Source: Liolophura sinensis (lineage: Eukaryota > Mollusca > Polyplacophora > Chitonida > Chitonidae). From it: a DNA stretch of 64,000 bases. Below are positions 53,090 to 64,000 of the stretch, in pieces. The notes under the pieces are model-generated. The model saw nothing but the letters and a program-made list of their open reading frames with translations. It searched no databases and had not been told where the DNA came from. The DNA lies in the NCBI RefSeq assembly GCF_032854445.1, contig NC_088307.1:7314001-7378000 (forward strand), in the 5' to 3' direction. The position numbers and the translations under genes were made by a program. The stretch's first letter is position 1. Every line of letters begins with the position of its first letter.

Positions 53090-55504
53090 CAAATATCATA
53101 CGAGGGTCTTGTTTTGTTTCTTATATTTGCAGCGCATTCAATGTTCCACTAGGGAACAGGATTTGCAGGCCTTTTATGCTGGGAGGAAATAGGGATGTGT
53201 TGTTCTGCAATCCTGTGTATATTATCAGTAAGACTTTGGTTGAATAGGTCTATATCGGAGAGGCAGTCATCAACAATGAATATATTTTGGCAATCTTTTT
53301 TTAAAATTTTCCCCCAATGCGGTCGCTGTGAGTTCAAGTCCAGCTCATGCTGGCTTCCTCTCCGGCCGTAAGTGGGAAGGTCTGTCACCAACCTGCGGAT
53401 GGTCGTGGGTTTCCCCCGGGCTCTGCCCGGTTTCCTTATACCATAATGCTGACCGCCGTCGTATAAGTGAAATATTCTTGAGTACGGCGTAAAACACCAA
53501 TCAAATAAATAAACAAATAAAATAAAATTTTCCCAGTTTGCTTTGTGGAACAGAAATTTGGGGTTGTTGAGATTTACTTCAGATTGAGGTGACATACCAA
53601 GTTCTGTCATGACAGCGAAGTGGTCACTCCCGAGTGTATCTGGTATAACATTCCAGCTTGCTTTAGGTGCGAGATCGGGTGTGGTAATAGTGAGATCTAT
53701 TGCTGAAGTGTTGCCTGTGACGAAGTCTATTCTTGTTCCCTCGCCCGTCGTTTAGGTAGAGTAGGTTGTGTTCTTCTAACCATGCTTGTACTGTGTTACC
53801 ACGATCGTCACTATGTTTGCACTTTGCATCCCATAAAGGGTTATGGCTATTGAAATTGCCGCAGATAATTGCACTTGGGCTGAACATGGAAATAATATTG
53901 TCGAGTTCTGTTTTGGATATTTTCCTCATACTTCCGGGAGGGTATATGTTTATAATGTGGATTGGTTTGTTTTCGTGGTATATTTGAATAGCTTGCCATT
54001 CAAGTAAGTCATTTACGTTATTCGAGCTCATATACAGGCGTATGATGTTTTCCTTGACAAGGATAAGATTTCCACCCAGTCGGTCTTGTAACCTATCACA
54101 TCGGTTATGTTTTATAGCCAGGGATATTGAATTTGTTTGTTGGGGTTATTTCCTGGTTTGAGGAAGGTTTACTGAATACAAATAACCCCTGGGTTAGTTT
54201 CAGAGGTAAGTACTTTAAGGTTGTCTCCGTTTTTTTTGTTTTTTTTTTTGTTTATTTTTTTAATGCCACGGGCATTCCATTGTAGGATTTTGAAGTGATT
54301 TTGATTGAATTTATTGATCGAAATTTGGAGCCATACGGTTGATCATTGTTGGGGCTGTAATTATATCGACGTATTTAGTCGTTCTGATAATTTGGTTGGA
54401 ATAGATGCCTTCTGGGCAAACTTTGGGTTCATTTCCCATTCAATTATTTCTTTTGGGTGTGAATTTCCAATTTAGAAAGTCATGTGCGATATTGGATATT
54501 ATGTCAGTTTTGGTTCTATTGGTTGATTGTGAACGGAGTTGGTCACTATATTTATAAAACCAGAATATTCCAGTTTACTCATGATAATTTGGTCGGTTTG
54601 TCCGGTTCGGTTTCTTGTGCATGATTTTCTAGTTCACTATGCGATGCCTTTGTGTCCTTAGAATTAAAGCTTGGTAGCACGCTTTCTTTGGTGAGTTTTT
54701 GTCTGCCTGGCTTGTTTGACAGCTTCGGCGTAGCTTACTTCTTTATCTGCCTTTATAAACTCGATTGTTTTGGCTCTTGTGTATGCGCTGCACCCTTTAT
54801 ATCCTGCTGAGTGGTTTTGTTTACAGGTGGTTTTTGTTTCCCGTACAATTTTGATATTCGTGTTTTTCTGAACATTTAGGACAAACTATGTCGGATTTAA
54901 AAAAACTTTCTTTGTGTGACCAAATTTTTGTCTCTGGTAGTAACGTCTAGGCGCTTCATAGAAAGGGCTTCACAATAATGTTGTGCAGTGACAGCTGAAC
55001 TGTTTCTGGTAATTTTAATCCTTTAATGACAAGCATTACACTTGTTGTTAGTGTATTTCCCTTGTTGTTAGTGTATTTCCCTTACTAAGACGTTTTGCAT
55101 ACAGGATATTTTGATTTTTGAGGTTATTCATCAGCTCTTCCATTTTGGTATTTAGGTCAATGCCATATATTACACCTTTACATTGTGTTCTACGAGGTGT
55201 ATATGGTTTAATATTTACTGGTTTGTCTACTAGAAGGTCAACCTGTAGAAGTTTCTGGAACTGCGTTTCGGATCTGCAACGGATTTTAATGTCACTGCCA
55301 GGTAGTTCCGTAACGGCTGTGGACATGCCCAGCTTTCTTTTTCAGGTCTTGGGCCAGTTTCTGTTTAGGGAATTGGGTAGCCCATATATTCACTAAACTG
55401 TGAATAATTGCTATAGAGCTAGCAATGTTTGTTGGAGGGGTTTGGGCGAAACGCTTCGGTGACCTGTTCAGTTCAGGGATATCAGTCGCCTTGCGTTTGG
55501 CCAT
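53090..55504 (-). mobile_element. Jockey/CR1-like non-LTR retrotransposon remnant (ORF1 + endonuclease)
   Basis: ORF1 starts at 55504 (MAKRKATDIPELNRSPKRF). A frameshift near 55,320 moves it to the frame of TELPGSDIKIRC. Further on, zinc-knuckle sequence CPKCSEKHEYQNC and NHSAGYKGCSAY are visible near 54,730-54,895. The AP-type endonuclease begins ILQWNARGIKKIN near 54,265-54,295, and continues with CGNFNSHNPLWDAKC near 53,840. It then has an interrupted end with PVP, a stop, then WNIECAANIRN at about 53,100-53,160. The reverse transcriptase expected next is absent. Several frameshifts and stops show it is dead. A SINE splits it at 53314-53523. Confidence 0.8.
53314..53523 (+). mobile_element. 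tRNA-SINE family 1 nested in the retrotransposon, with target duplication
   Basis: CCAATGCGGTCGCTGTGAGT to CAATCAAATAAATAAACAAA. It is flanked by AAAATTTTCCC at 53303-53313 and 53524-53534, an 11-bp target-site duplication. The tRNA-like A-box head is missing, i.e. 5' truncated. Confidence 0.93.
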
Positions 55505-57620
55505 GTTAGATGAGGGGGGGGGGGGGATATGTCGAAAGTTTGATAGGTTGAAGCTTCTTAAACTGAAAAAGGAAAGGAGTAATGAAACGATTGTACTTAG
55601 CTGTTTTGCTTCTTTCTTTCTTCTTATGGGAGTGTAAGGGTTTAGGTTTCTTGTTCCCCTTTCTTCTTTTGTTGCCTGTCTTTCCTTAGTTGCCTGTAGG
55701 AAGCTCAGTATAGTTCAGTCCCTGGGGTTACCTGAATTTCCCGCCTTTAATATAATATATATAATAAATAATAATAAAAGCAGTTTCCTACTATATATCT
55801 TTGTGGTCTATAACATGTATAGATCTTCAAATGAAACAAACCAATTTATTAGAAAGTTACAGTAATATAAACATGGCCGATTCATGTAGCATGCACACAT
55901 GACATGGCACCTTCTACCAGTTCATGGTGAGAAATATACAGAGACTGTGTCCAACAACAAGTTAAAACTGATAGGTAACAAGTTATCCTTACTTGGTATT
56001 TCAATTTTAGCTGTGTAATTAAAGTCGCAAAATAGTAATAATCCACTTAGCAATGTTTCACTACAACAACAACCACATCATACTGGTATTTACATTGCTC
56101 ATGTGTTTGATATTTTATGCATCCACTATTAACTATTGAATCCCAGAAATATCAGCATGTTTACTACATGTATTAAGCAACATATGAACACGAAGACAGT
56201 TATGTCAGAGAAAGACATATTTTTGTCTGAATAGTGAAGTATTATATTTTTTCTTAGAATTTTCAATAATCTTCATATACTATACTATCAGACTAAGCGC
56301 AAGACCAAGTAATATAACGGGTAGCGGTATATCAATTGTCCGTGCCCTACTTGGTTTTTCGTGTGTGCACTTATGGTCTCAGCACATTAGGCAAGGGTCA
56401 TGAAATCAACCCAGGCGTCACAAGTTACACGACTAGATTATCATAAAACTGACAAAAAAAAGTTAAAAATAAATAAATAAATAAAATAAATTCAGTGCCC
56501 CGAGCTTAGGAGTCGTGATTCTACAATGGGGGCCTGAATTTAAAAATTGTGGTCCCCACTTTAATATGTCCGTCAAAAATGAGCGATTTTAGCGAAATAT
56601 TTTTCAAAATGCATGGAAGCCTCTTGTTCTTGCTTTTGTATCGTATTGCATTTGCCATTTTCAAACATCACCGTAAAATAAATTGTGTTGTAATGTTTAT
56701 CATATTACATAGATTTTGAAAGTATTACAATGACTTGTCCACCTGTTTACCTTCCTTTATTGCAGAACATAATAAATAAGTAAACATGACAGGGCTAGCC
56801 TAATTATATTGTACCCAGCATGACATAACCTGTACATGCGTTCACGTCGGCAACACAGCAGGTGTGACAGACAACGGCAACTCAAGTATGCCATATCCAG
56901 ATTGGTTGCTCTTGAATACACGTGTTTTCGCCACTCCAACAATTCTTGTGTCGCTCTGTTAAGTTATATACTTACCTTGTGACGCTACTTTTTTCAGTTT
57001 GTAAAACTTGAAATGTTTTCATGTTAAAACTTAAATCATCATGTTCAAAGACTGTTAAATATTGACAAGGCTTTTTAATTGAACTAATGTTACTTTGTAA
57101 CAGACGGGCTGATATCGGATAAATGTAGCCAATATGATATTGGTTGTTATAGATGTGTGGGTAGATATCCAAATTTGTTGCTCTTGAATAAATGTATATC
57201 CCAATTCCAACCACTCCTGTGTTGTTCAGTTTCAGAGAAGACATCAAGGCCGTTAAGTACATGTAATGTTTTTATATTATAGTGAAGTACATCCTTTTCC
57301 ATAACCGCAAATATCAGCTACTTGGTATTTGGATATAACCTTGATGTATTCCAGTGTATTTGGGGCTGGTGCTTCGAATCTGCTGTTTAACTTTTTTGTC
57401 TGAGTAACTTTCTGAGATATAGTCAGAACACTTCATTTTTTGCATCATCATTTCGACCAAATTATTTTTAGCCTAATAAATAATCTTTTCTAGAGGTGTG
57501 ATCTCCGATCAACAATTGTTTTGCTAGAAATGTTTATAAATGACATCACCGTATTTGAAAAATTTATCATTTTTAAAGCCGATGGACAACTATAACTATA
57601 TATTGACCCAGAAGACTCTC
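55505..57620. other. Intergenic, no gene recognised
   Basis: AT-rich sequence. GTTGCTCTTGAATA and neighbouring words at 56,905-56,950 recur at 57,175-57,225, a short diverged direct repeat. A G run lies at 55,515. Confidence 0.5.
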
Positions 57621-57627
57621 AAGAATG

Positions 57628-57830
57628 CTGTCACTGTGAGTTCAAGTCCAGCTCATGCGGGCTTCCTCTCCAGCCGTACGTGGGAAGGTCTTTCAGCAGC
57701 CTGTGGATGGTCGTGGGTTTCCCTTGGGCTCTGCCCGGTTTCCTTATACCATGATGCTGGCCGCCGTCGTATAAGTGAAATATTCTTGGACACGGCGTAA
57801 AACACCATTCAAATAAACAAATAAACTATA
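57628..57830 (+). mobile_element. tRNA-SINE family 1, 5' truncated
   Basis: GCTGTCACTGTGAGTTCAAG to AAACACCATTCAAATAAACA. It resembles the copy nested in the retrotransposon. No clear target duplication. Confidence 0.88.
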
Positions 57831-58469
57831 TGTTGTTTCGAAAGATTATTCCAGAGTGAGGAAGTATCAAGTACCAAATGCTTTAAAAATGACAATAAAT
57901 TAACACTTTGACAGCGAGTTGATATGCCGTGACAGGGAAGGTCAAAGACGGTGCGCATGCATGCGTAGTGCACGTAAACAATAGCTTCACACGTTGAATG
58001 TCGTTGTTGTGATAGTAGTGAGCAGGACACAAAAGGTAGATATCACGGAATTACCACTCGTATACACCACCGAATGGGATAAAACTTGCCCTTATAATTC
58101 ACTTTACATTTGTCCATGAAATGTGATTTTGCCACTTATTTTCGTTCCCCGGCTTGATAATCGGAAGGCTCTGTTAACTGCAATACAGGGGTTTTACTAT
58201 AGACATCTTCTCGGTCGTGAACTAGACCTTATCTCATTTGAAAGTTCACAACAGATTTCTTGGCTACTTCTTAGTGGTGTAGTGGTGGTAGTGGGGTGTG
58301 GAGAATGACTTTTTGGACGTTCAACAAAGCTTTGCTGTGACCGACTGTGAACTGTTTAAGGTGGCAGTGATCCAGCGGATGACCGACATCATGGGTCTAC
58401 TCGCAGACTAACCGGTATTTTAGAGGTCAACTGAGTGTATGTGCGGTCAACTAAAACTTCACCTTTGCG
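57831..58469. other. Intergenic upstream of the ATP-grasp gene
   Basis: It contains CGCATGCATGCG, a 12-bp palindrome near 57,954-57,965, in a short CpG-containing stretch. No coding sequence recognised. Confidence 0.45.
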
Positions 58470-58617
58470 AGAGCCATATATACAGGTATAAAGTTCGTCA
58501 TCGGTCTACCACACGTTCAGTAGCAGAGATACGTGACCAGAAGTGGAAACTCCACGGAGAGTACATGACTTCCGAAGTATAACTTCGGAAGTCCGCATCT
58601 TCTCTCGTCTGCATTGG
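58470..58617 (+). promoter_or_regulatory. Possible 5' UTR exon of the ATP-grasp gene with perfect hairpin
   Basis: A donor-like TTGG|GTAGGC at 58617/58618 and an acceptor-like pyrimidine-rich stretch ending TCTAAAG at 58989 suggest an intron before the coding exon. The segment holds a perfect inverted repeat: GACTTCCGAAGT (58567-58578), a 3-nt loop, ACTTCGGAAGTC (58582-58593). The 5' limit is arbitrary. Confidence 0.35.
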
Positions 58618-58714
58618 GTAGGCAACATTTATTACTACACTTTTATTATACCAACACTATACTCATCAAAATATGTACAAAAATGCACGTCCACAATGGC
58701 GTGTAAGTGTGTGT

Positions 58715-58870
58715 AAGACACGTTGTGGATGTATTACACAAATCACACAATTTGTATACTGTTGATGTACACAAATTACAGTTTGCCTACTGCTGGCGTA
58801 GACAAATTATATAATTTATGTGCAGATGATGTACACAAGTTACACAATTTGAGTATTTTTGAGTAATTTG
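58715..58870. repeat. Degenerate ~40-bp repeat
   Basis: GATGTACACAAATTACA, GATGTACACAAGTTACACAA and related words recur four times upstream of the ATP-grasp coding sequence. Confidence 0.6.
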
Positions 58871-59004
58871 AGTACTAGTATTATAGCGAGTATAATGTAG
58901 CATGGAAAGCAATTTAATCGTAACTATATGGTTATACAACGTTATACACTTCATCTGTGTTGTATATTTCTACATTTTTGTGTCTAAAGAGGCTCCACCC
59001 AAAG

Positions 59005-59904
59005 ATGAAGATTGCCTTCGCGACTTACTCCAAGTCTCCGGATATCAACTATGGTCCCAATGTCCGTGACGACCTGCTGGCGTCAGCTCTCAGGCGTCAG
59101 GGTATAGCGGTGGACGGCGCACCGTGGGACGACTCGACCGTTGACTGGAGCAAGTTCGATGGCGTGGTGCTACGCACTACCTGGAATTACCATTTGCGAT
59201 TGCATGATTTCATTAAGTGGATGAATGCACTGAAGTTGTTGGGCGTGAAAGTTTTCAACGCACCTGAAGTCGTAGCTTGGAACTGTAGCAAGAAGTACCT
59301 GTTGGAGTTACAGCAGAAGGGTGTTGCGATTCCTGCCACTCGTTTAGTTTCCCGTCGTACCGAACCTGTTCCACGGTTCAGCGATATTATGAAAAGATTC
59401 TCGGTCGACGCGTCTCGCTCCGTGGTTATCAAACCGTGCGTTTCTCTCTGTGCTTACGAAACGCATCTTGTTCCTTTCAAAGATGCTGATAAGTTTCAAG
59501 CGAAATTTGAGCAGATGGTTAGAGAAAGGGATGTTCTGCTGCAAGAGTTTGTGCCCGAAATAAAAACATCTGGCGAATGGGGACTTGTGTACTTAAACAA
59601 AGTGTATTCTCATGCTGTTCTAAAGCTAGCCAAAACGGGTGATTTCAGAGTCCAGCACTTTCACGGTGGGACTGTAAGACATGGAACACCATCACGCGCA
59701 GTCCGTGATTTTTGTGACAATGTCATGTCCAGGCTGCCAGACGACCTCTTGTACGCGCGCGTTGACGTCATACAGAGAGACGACGGGACCGTCCTCCTCA
59801 TGGAGGTGGAGCTGATAGAACCCACTTTGTTCTTTGATGCGGATTCAAGCGGGCATAGCGCAACCGTTTTGGCAGATGAGATAGCACACAGACTATATCA
59901 ATAG
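59005..59904 (+). CDS. ATP-grasp ligase-like protein, bacterial type, intronless coding region
   Basis: The reading frame is 299 codons with no interruption. ATP-grasp enzymes join a carboxylate to an amine or similar nucleophile using ATP through an acyl-phosphate. The N-terminal third has FDGVVLRTTWNYHLRLHDF, a pre-ATP-grasp motif. Phosphate/ATP-binding sequence VVIKPCVSLCAYETH lies at residues 140-154. LLQEFVPEIKTSGEWGL (178-194) carries the adenine-side region. HFHGGTVR (218-225) and ARVDVI (251-256) follow, then LLMEVELIEPTLFF (264-277) with the metal-binding acidic residues. This layout resembles RimK/glutathione-synthetase-like proteins and the DcsG D-cycloserine ligase group in bacteria; substrate unknown. 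I start at 59005 because homology-like sequence begins there; an in-frame ATG at 58957 would add 16 residues. Base composition is clearly more GC-rich than the flanks. No transposase or bacterial neighbour is present, so it is probably a resident gene of transferred origin. Confidence 0.88.
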   Translation: MKIAFATYSKSPDINYGPNVRDDLLASALRRQGIAVDGAPWDDSTVDWSKFDGVVLRTTWNYHLRLHDFIKWMNALKLLGVKVFNAPEVVAWNCSKKYLLELQQKGVAIPATRLVSRRTEPVPRFSDIMKRFSVDASRSVVIKPCVSLCAYETHLVPFKDADKFQAKFEQMVRERDVLLQEFVPEIKTSGEWGLVYLNKVYSHAVLKLAKTGDFRVQHFHGGTVRHGTPSRAVRDFCDNVMSRLPDDLLYARVDVIQRDDGTVLLMEVELIEPTLFFDADSSGHSATVLADEIAHRLYQ

Positions 59905-60964
59905 ACATCTGTCAGCGGTCAGTGGGTTCGTCTTTTCGAAATTGGTGATCATCCCCTCACATCTTCATAGTTTTGTTATGTATATCAATAGACTTGGTAT
60001 ACCCAATCCGGGAATAATATGGATTATGGTATATTAAGTTATAAGAAAAACAATATATATAAAAAAAAATAGTGTATTTAGATCTGTGGTACTGGTGTTA
60101 GTGTGAACACAGAGCTCACGAAACATAGATGTATGTACTAAGCATAATATTAACAGAGGAAATCATCAAGTAAAACGAAAGTTTCCAGGCGATTACTTCA
60201 AACCTGGCCTTGGATAGAGAGGATGTATGTTTCCCCAGTGTTGCTTTTTGCGGGGTCTTGGTGTAGCCTATTTATATCTTGTCCAGGTACGTGGCAATGT
60301 CGGACAGCAACCTACGGATGGTCGTTGGTTTCCCCCGGGCTCTACCAGTCCTAAACCACTGGCCAGGTATACTTCACAAGACCCGCAGGTAGCTAGGGCC
60401 TCCGTGACCGAGGTGGCTAGCTACGACACCATTCAAGCGTTAATTAAACGGAGAATGAGTCACAGACCAGAAGTAATAATGGTATGCGTGTGGGTAAAAA
60501 TGAAGTCATCCGTAATAAGGGAGTCCTGTTTTGCGCGCAGGCGTACTATTATCTTAGGGCTAAATGTTTCCTTTTCTTTATCTTTTAAACTGGCTAAAGT
60601 ATGCACAACATGGTTCTAACGGAGACCGGAAACAATTTGTGTGCTTTACGTCTTTAATTATATCGTAAATTGAACAGGTTAGGCCTACTATACATGCAGC
60701 TCAGCAAGTAAAAACTGATTGTGACAGTTGCCAAACGGCATTTGCCAGTTTGATTCAGTTAGGGTTTTATTCTAGGTTAATATAATACATTGGTGTTAAT
60801 TGCAATTAGACGTCATGGTGTAGAATTACTGAAGACAGTGAAAGCCGTGTAGAAGATAAATTACTGCGTTGCGCTGAATAAAGCCTATCTATATGACCAG
60901 TAACATTATCAACCTAACTTTTTATGTGTGAGTGCATGGATTGAAGAAATTTTGTTGTAGATTC
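59905..60964. other. Downstream intergenic, SINE scraps
   Basis: Between 60285 and 60430 are family 1 SINE pieces in disorder: CAGCAACCTACGGATGGTCG (body) precedes GGGCCTCCGTGACCGAGGTG (head). An AATAAA occurs at about 60,877. The 130-codon frame at 60227-60619 is mostly SINE-derived and not a gene. Confidence 0.5.
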
Positions 60965-61400
60965 TCATTCCTTCATGCCGTCGTTCCATCACTTCATGCC
61001 GTCTTGTTGTCGTTTCATGCCGTCTTGTTGTCGTTTCGTGCCGTCTTGTTGTCGTTTCGTGCCGTCGTTCCATCACTTCATGCCGTCTTGTTGTCGTTTC
61101 GTGCCGTCGTTCCATCACTTCGTGCCATCTTGCTATCACTTCGTGCCATGGTCCCATTGTTTCTTGCCATCTTACTATCGCTTCGTGCCATGAACCCATT
61201 GCTTCATGCCAACTTACTATCGCTTCGTGCCGTGATCCCATTGCTTCATGCCATCTTATTATCGCTTCGTACCATTGCTTCGTGCCATCCTGCTATCGCT
61301 TCATGCGATGGTTCCATTGCTGTCGCTTTGTGCCCTCGTCCCGTGTCATCGTATCATCCTCCCATCGCTTCTTGTCTTCGTCCAATATCACTTCGTTTCA
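60965..61400. repeat. ~21-bp minisatellite
   Basis: TTCATGCCGTCTTGTTGTCG-type units of 18-21 bp are repeated about 20 times, becoming more diverged to the right. It opens long frames on both strands (RRHETTT-type repeats minus; SFRAVLL-type plus), which I treat as artefacts of the repeat. Confidence 0.9.
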
Positions 61401-61427
61401 TGATACTGTTTCATGGAAAATGTCGTG

Positions 61428-61548
61428 CTTTTCCCCCGGGGCTATGCCCGGTTTCCTCCCACCATAATGCTTGTCGCCGATGTATAAGTGAAATATTCTT
61501 GAGTATGGCGTAAAACCCGAATCAAATGAAAAAATAAATTCAGGCATG
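61428..61548 (+). mobile_element. tRNA-SINE family 1, 3' part
   Basis: TTTTCCCCCGGGGCTATGCC to AAAACCCGAATCAAATGAAA; sits at the end of the minisatellite. Confidence 0.82.
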
Positions 61549-61849
61549 ATTATAAGCACATGCTGTGCTAGAATTGTCACTAATCAAATTATGAGGATAC
61601 GTCAGAGGTGTCAACCCAAACTGGATAAATTGCTCCTTACTGTCCAGCTTGGGGTTTGTGTTAACACGTGAGATGTAATACACGGGCCGTGATGACGTTA
61701 ATTTTCACCATTTCAGCATATCTCAAGTCAATGTTCTAGAACCGAAGCGACCTGTCATGCGTGGCTGCTCTACTTAATTTGAATAACTGTTCTACTTAAT
61801 TTTGACAGCCTGCGCTTGCTAAACCGCTGACTAGGCCCTTCTGGATGTA

Positions 61850-62072
61850 TTTATCTATTTATTTATTTCTTTCTTTTATTGGTGTTTTACGCCGTACTCC
61901 AGAATATTTCATTTATCCGACGGCGGTCAGCATTATGGTGGGAGGAAACCGGGTAGAGCCCGGGGGAAACCCACGACCATCTGCAGGTTGCTGACAGACC
62001 TTCCCATTTATGGCCGGAGACGAAGACAGCATGAGCTGGAGCTAGACTTGAACTCACAGCGACCGTATTGGT
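61850..62072 (-). mobile_element. tRNA-SINE family 1 with 15-bp target duplication
   Basis: Minus orientation from the (TTTA)n tail through TTTTACGCCGTACTCCAGAA and GGTCAGCATTATGGTGGGAG to TTGAACTCACAGCGACCGTA. GCCCTTCTGGATGTA occurs at 61835-61849 and 62073-62087, an exact target-site duplication, so the insertion is fairly recent. The A-box head is absent. Confidence 0.94.
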
Positions 62073-62439
62073 GCCCTTCTGGATGTAACAGCCAGCCTTA
62101 CTTTACATGTGTGGAATTAAATTAAACCTGTTGGCTTTGATATGAGTCGTTTTGTATGATACGATGCCCTTTTGTCTAAATTGAAATGTAAATAGATCAC
62201 CGATTACTTTTTCTAAGATTGAAACGTCTGAGTATTTGCCAAGAGAAAGAAAAGCTGCCGCAGAGGTAGCGTGCTCTGGCCATGCTTCATACTCAGATGA
62301 ACAGAAAGGAGGCTGTGAGAATGTACTCGTAGCATCATGCGGAATTCAAGGATCAGTTCGTTAACCAACCGGTATTGTGTCATTAAGTGAAATTCTAGGA
62401 AATTTTTCTTTACCGAAAAAAGCATTACAGCTCCGGGTG

Positions 62440-63030
62440 AAATGCAAGGAATTGTTGCTGGACCGACAGACGTTGTATCACTATAGCACAAGGTGAAACG
62501 CAAGGAATTGCTGGCTGACTGACAGGTGTGTCATTAGAGTACAAGGTAAAATTCAACGAATTGCTGGCTGACCGACAGGCGTGTCATTAGAGTACAAGGT
62601 AAAATTCAACGTATTGCTGACTGACCGACAGACGTGTCATCAGAGTACAAGGTAAAATTCAACGAATTGCTGGCTGACCGAAAGACGTTGTATCATTAAA
62701 GCTCCGGGTCAAATTCAAGCTATCTGACCAGTAACTCTCTCTACTGCGAGTCTTTTATATCTATACTTCGTTAACAGACAGGCGTATCATTCAGTGAAAT
62801 TCAAGAAATTCTTTCTTTACCAAAGCACATTGTTTTAGAGCACACGGTGAAATGGAAGGAATTTTTGCTTGATCGACAAACGTGTCATTAGACACCCGGG
62901 TCAAATTCACGGAATGTACTGAATGACCGACATAGTTTGTATCATTCGAGTACAATGTGAAATTAAAGGTATTGTCCGTTGACTGACAGATGTTGTATTA
63001 TTAGAGCACATGGTGAAATTCAAGGAATTA
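62440..63030. repeat. Degenerate ~60-bp tandem repeat, ~9-10 units
   Basis: AATTCAACGAATTGCTGGCT, GACCGACAGACGT and GTATCATTAGAGTACAAGGT-type words recur about every 60 bp with increasing divergence to the right. No open reading frame. Confidence 0.85.
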
Positions 63031-63965
63031 TCAAATACTTTACCGATCGATAGATCATTAAACTGGCTGGAGGACTGATTGTCGTATCTAAAAAAAATTT
63101 TTCGACAGGAGTCGTGTTGAAACTTATGAACGTAACTGTTGGAAGACCGATTTATATATTCTGGTCAAGTGTCGGAATATGAACAGTGTTCACTCAATTT
63201 CCCGGCAGAATTTCTTTTACTTCTGACAGAATTTCGCTAACCGCCTACCTCAGCAGGGTTAAGAGGATTGTCCCCATTTCCCTTGTTTTTGCTAAGCTGT
63301 TACTAATACCCGGATTAACGGAAGGTGTGGAACCGTAGGCGTTAGCGGAATACGCCCTCTTTTTACCTTATTGCCCTTAAGGCATGTTGCTATAGGGGTT
63401 TCATGTTGCTACTGTTTAAACATGAAGTTAGAATAAAAACCTGACTGAAAAAACTGATAAGGGGCCTTTACTTCACCTGTTACTTGTGACTATCACACTA
63501 TCATCACTTCGAAAAGAATATTTCGAAACCCACAGGTGTTGTCGTACACACTGTCAAGATGCGCACGACATCTTCATTTTTATCCAAATGTTTGTTTTAA
63601 TTCCTATTTCCACTGATGCGGGACTTATTTCTTTCATGTTTTACCATTCTGATATGACATGCATTTCTGTGTAATCAACTCTTCTTGTGCAAGTGAGACA
63701 TTTCTGAAGTGTTGTGTGAAGTATGCCCTGTTGACAAGGGATCAGAAACCATATTATCAAAACACCTGAAGACTTTTCCTAAGAATTCAACAGAGCTACA
63801 ATTAAAATGTTTCACTCTAGGAAGTTAAACATTTGTGCACCGATTTCTTTACATCAGAATAATGTATCAACCACAATTTGAGTTCTTTCATGTTCTGAAT
63901 TTGGCTTTTTAAGCACTTGCAATTCAAGACTCACACCTAAAGTGGCCTATTAATTAATACTATAT
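63031..63965. other. Intergenic, nothing recognised
   Basis: No gene, SINE or array identified. Confidence 0.5.
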
Positions 63966-63996
<31 letters not shown>

Positions 63997-63997
63997 C
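63966..63997. repeat. (TA)n microsatellite
   Basis: About 14 TA dinucleotides at the right edge. Confidence 0.95.
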
Positions 63998-64000
63998 CCA

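Noticed and set aside
60909-61513. 110-codon minus and 193-codon plus frames
   Set aside because: Translation of a 21-bp minisatellite running into a SINE; low complexity and no gene signals.

Overview
This is animal nuclear DNA, most likely from a lophotrochozoan and probably a bivalve mollusc. It is AT-rich, with introns of 0.15-7.5 kb, at least two tRNA-derived SINE families, several MITE-like elements and many minisatellites. The SINE families resemble ones I associate with scallops and oysters; that is an impression I could not verify by search. No prokaryotic operon, CRISPR array, rRNA gene or convincing free-standing tRNA gene was seen.

Positions 1-40,700 are occupied by one gene on the minus strand, the orthologue of ODF2 (outer dense fiber protein 2 / cenexin), a coiled-coil protein of mother-centriole appendages and sperm tails. 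Sixteen coding exons can be placed, from the start codon at 39136 to exon 16 at 237-318. All have GT/AG borders and compatible phases, and they give 716 codons. The C-terminal exons lie beyond position 1. A likely 5' UTR exon and promoter lie near 40,500-40,760. The introns hold SINEs, MITEs and tandem arrays. Five of the arrays begin at, or include, an exon-intron border of ODF2 and repeat its splice site many times.

Positions 41,900-44,800 hold a promoter-like segment and a possible spliced non-coding transcript on the plus strand. Positions 43,491-52,008 are a segmental duplication: a 3.9-kb unit, an inverted 0.4-kb piece, then a second 3.1-kb copy of the unit. Positions 52,400-55,504 hold degraded minus-strand mobile DNA: a Jockey/CR1-like non-LTR retrotransposon (ORF1 plus endonuclease, no reverse transcriptase visible) split by a SINE with a clear target-site duplication, and beside it a broken SGNH/GDSL-hydrolase-like ORF.

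Positions 58,470-59,904 hold the second clear protein gene, on the plus strand. Its 299-residue reading frame is uninterrupted and encodes an ATP-grasp ligase of a type I know mainly from bacteria, so it is a candidate horizontal transfer. The rest, to 64,000, is intergenic minisatellite and SINE sequence.

The observation most worth following is the set of splice-site-bearing tandem arrays in ODF2. The strongest case is seventeen copies of a 146-bp unit that look like cassette exons with their own acceptor and donor.
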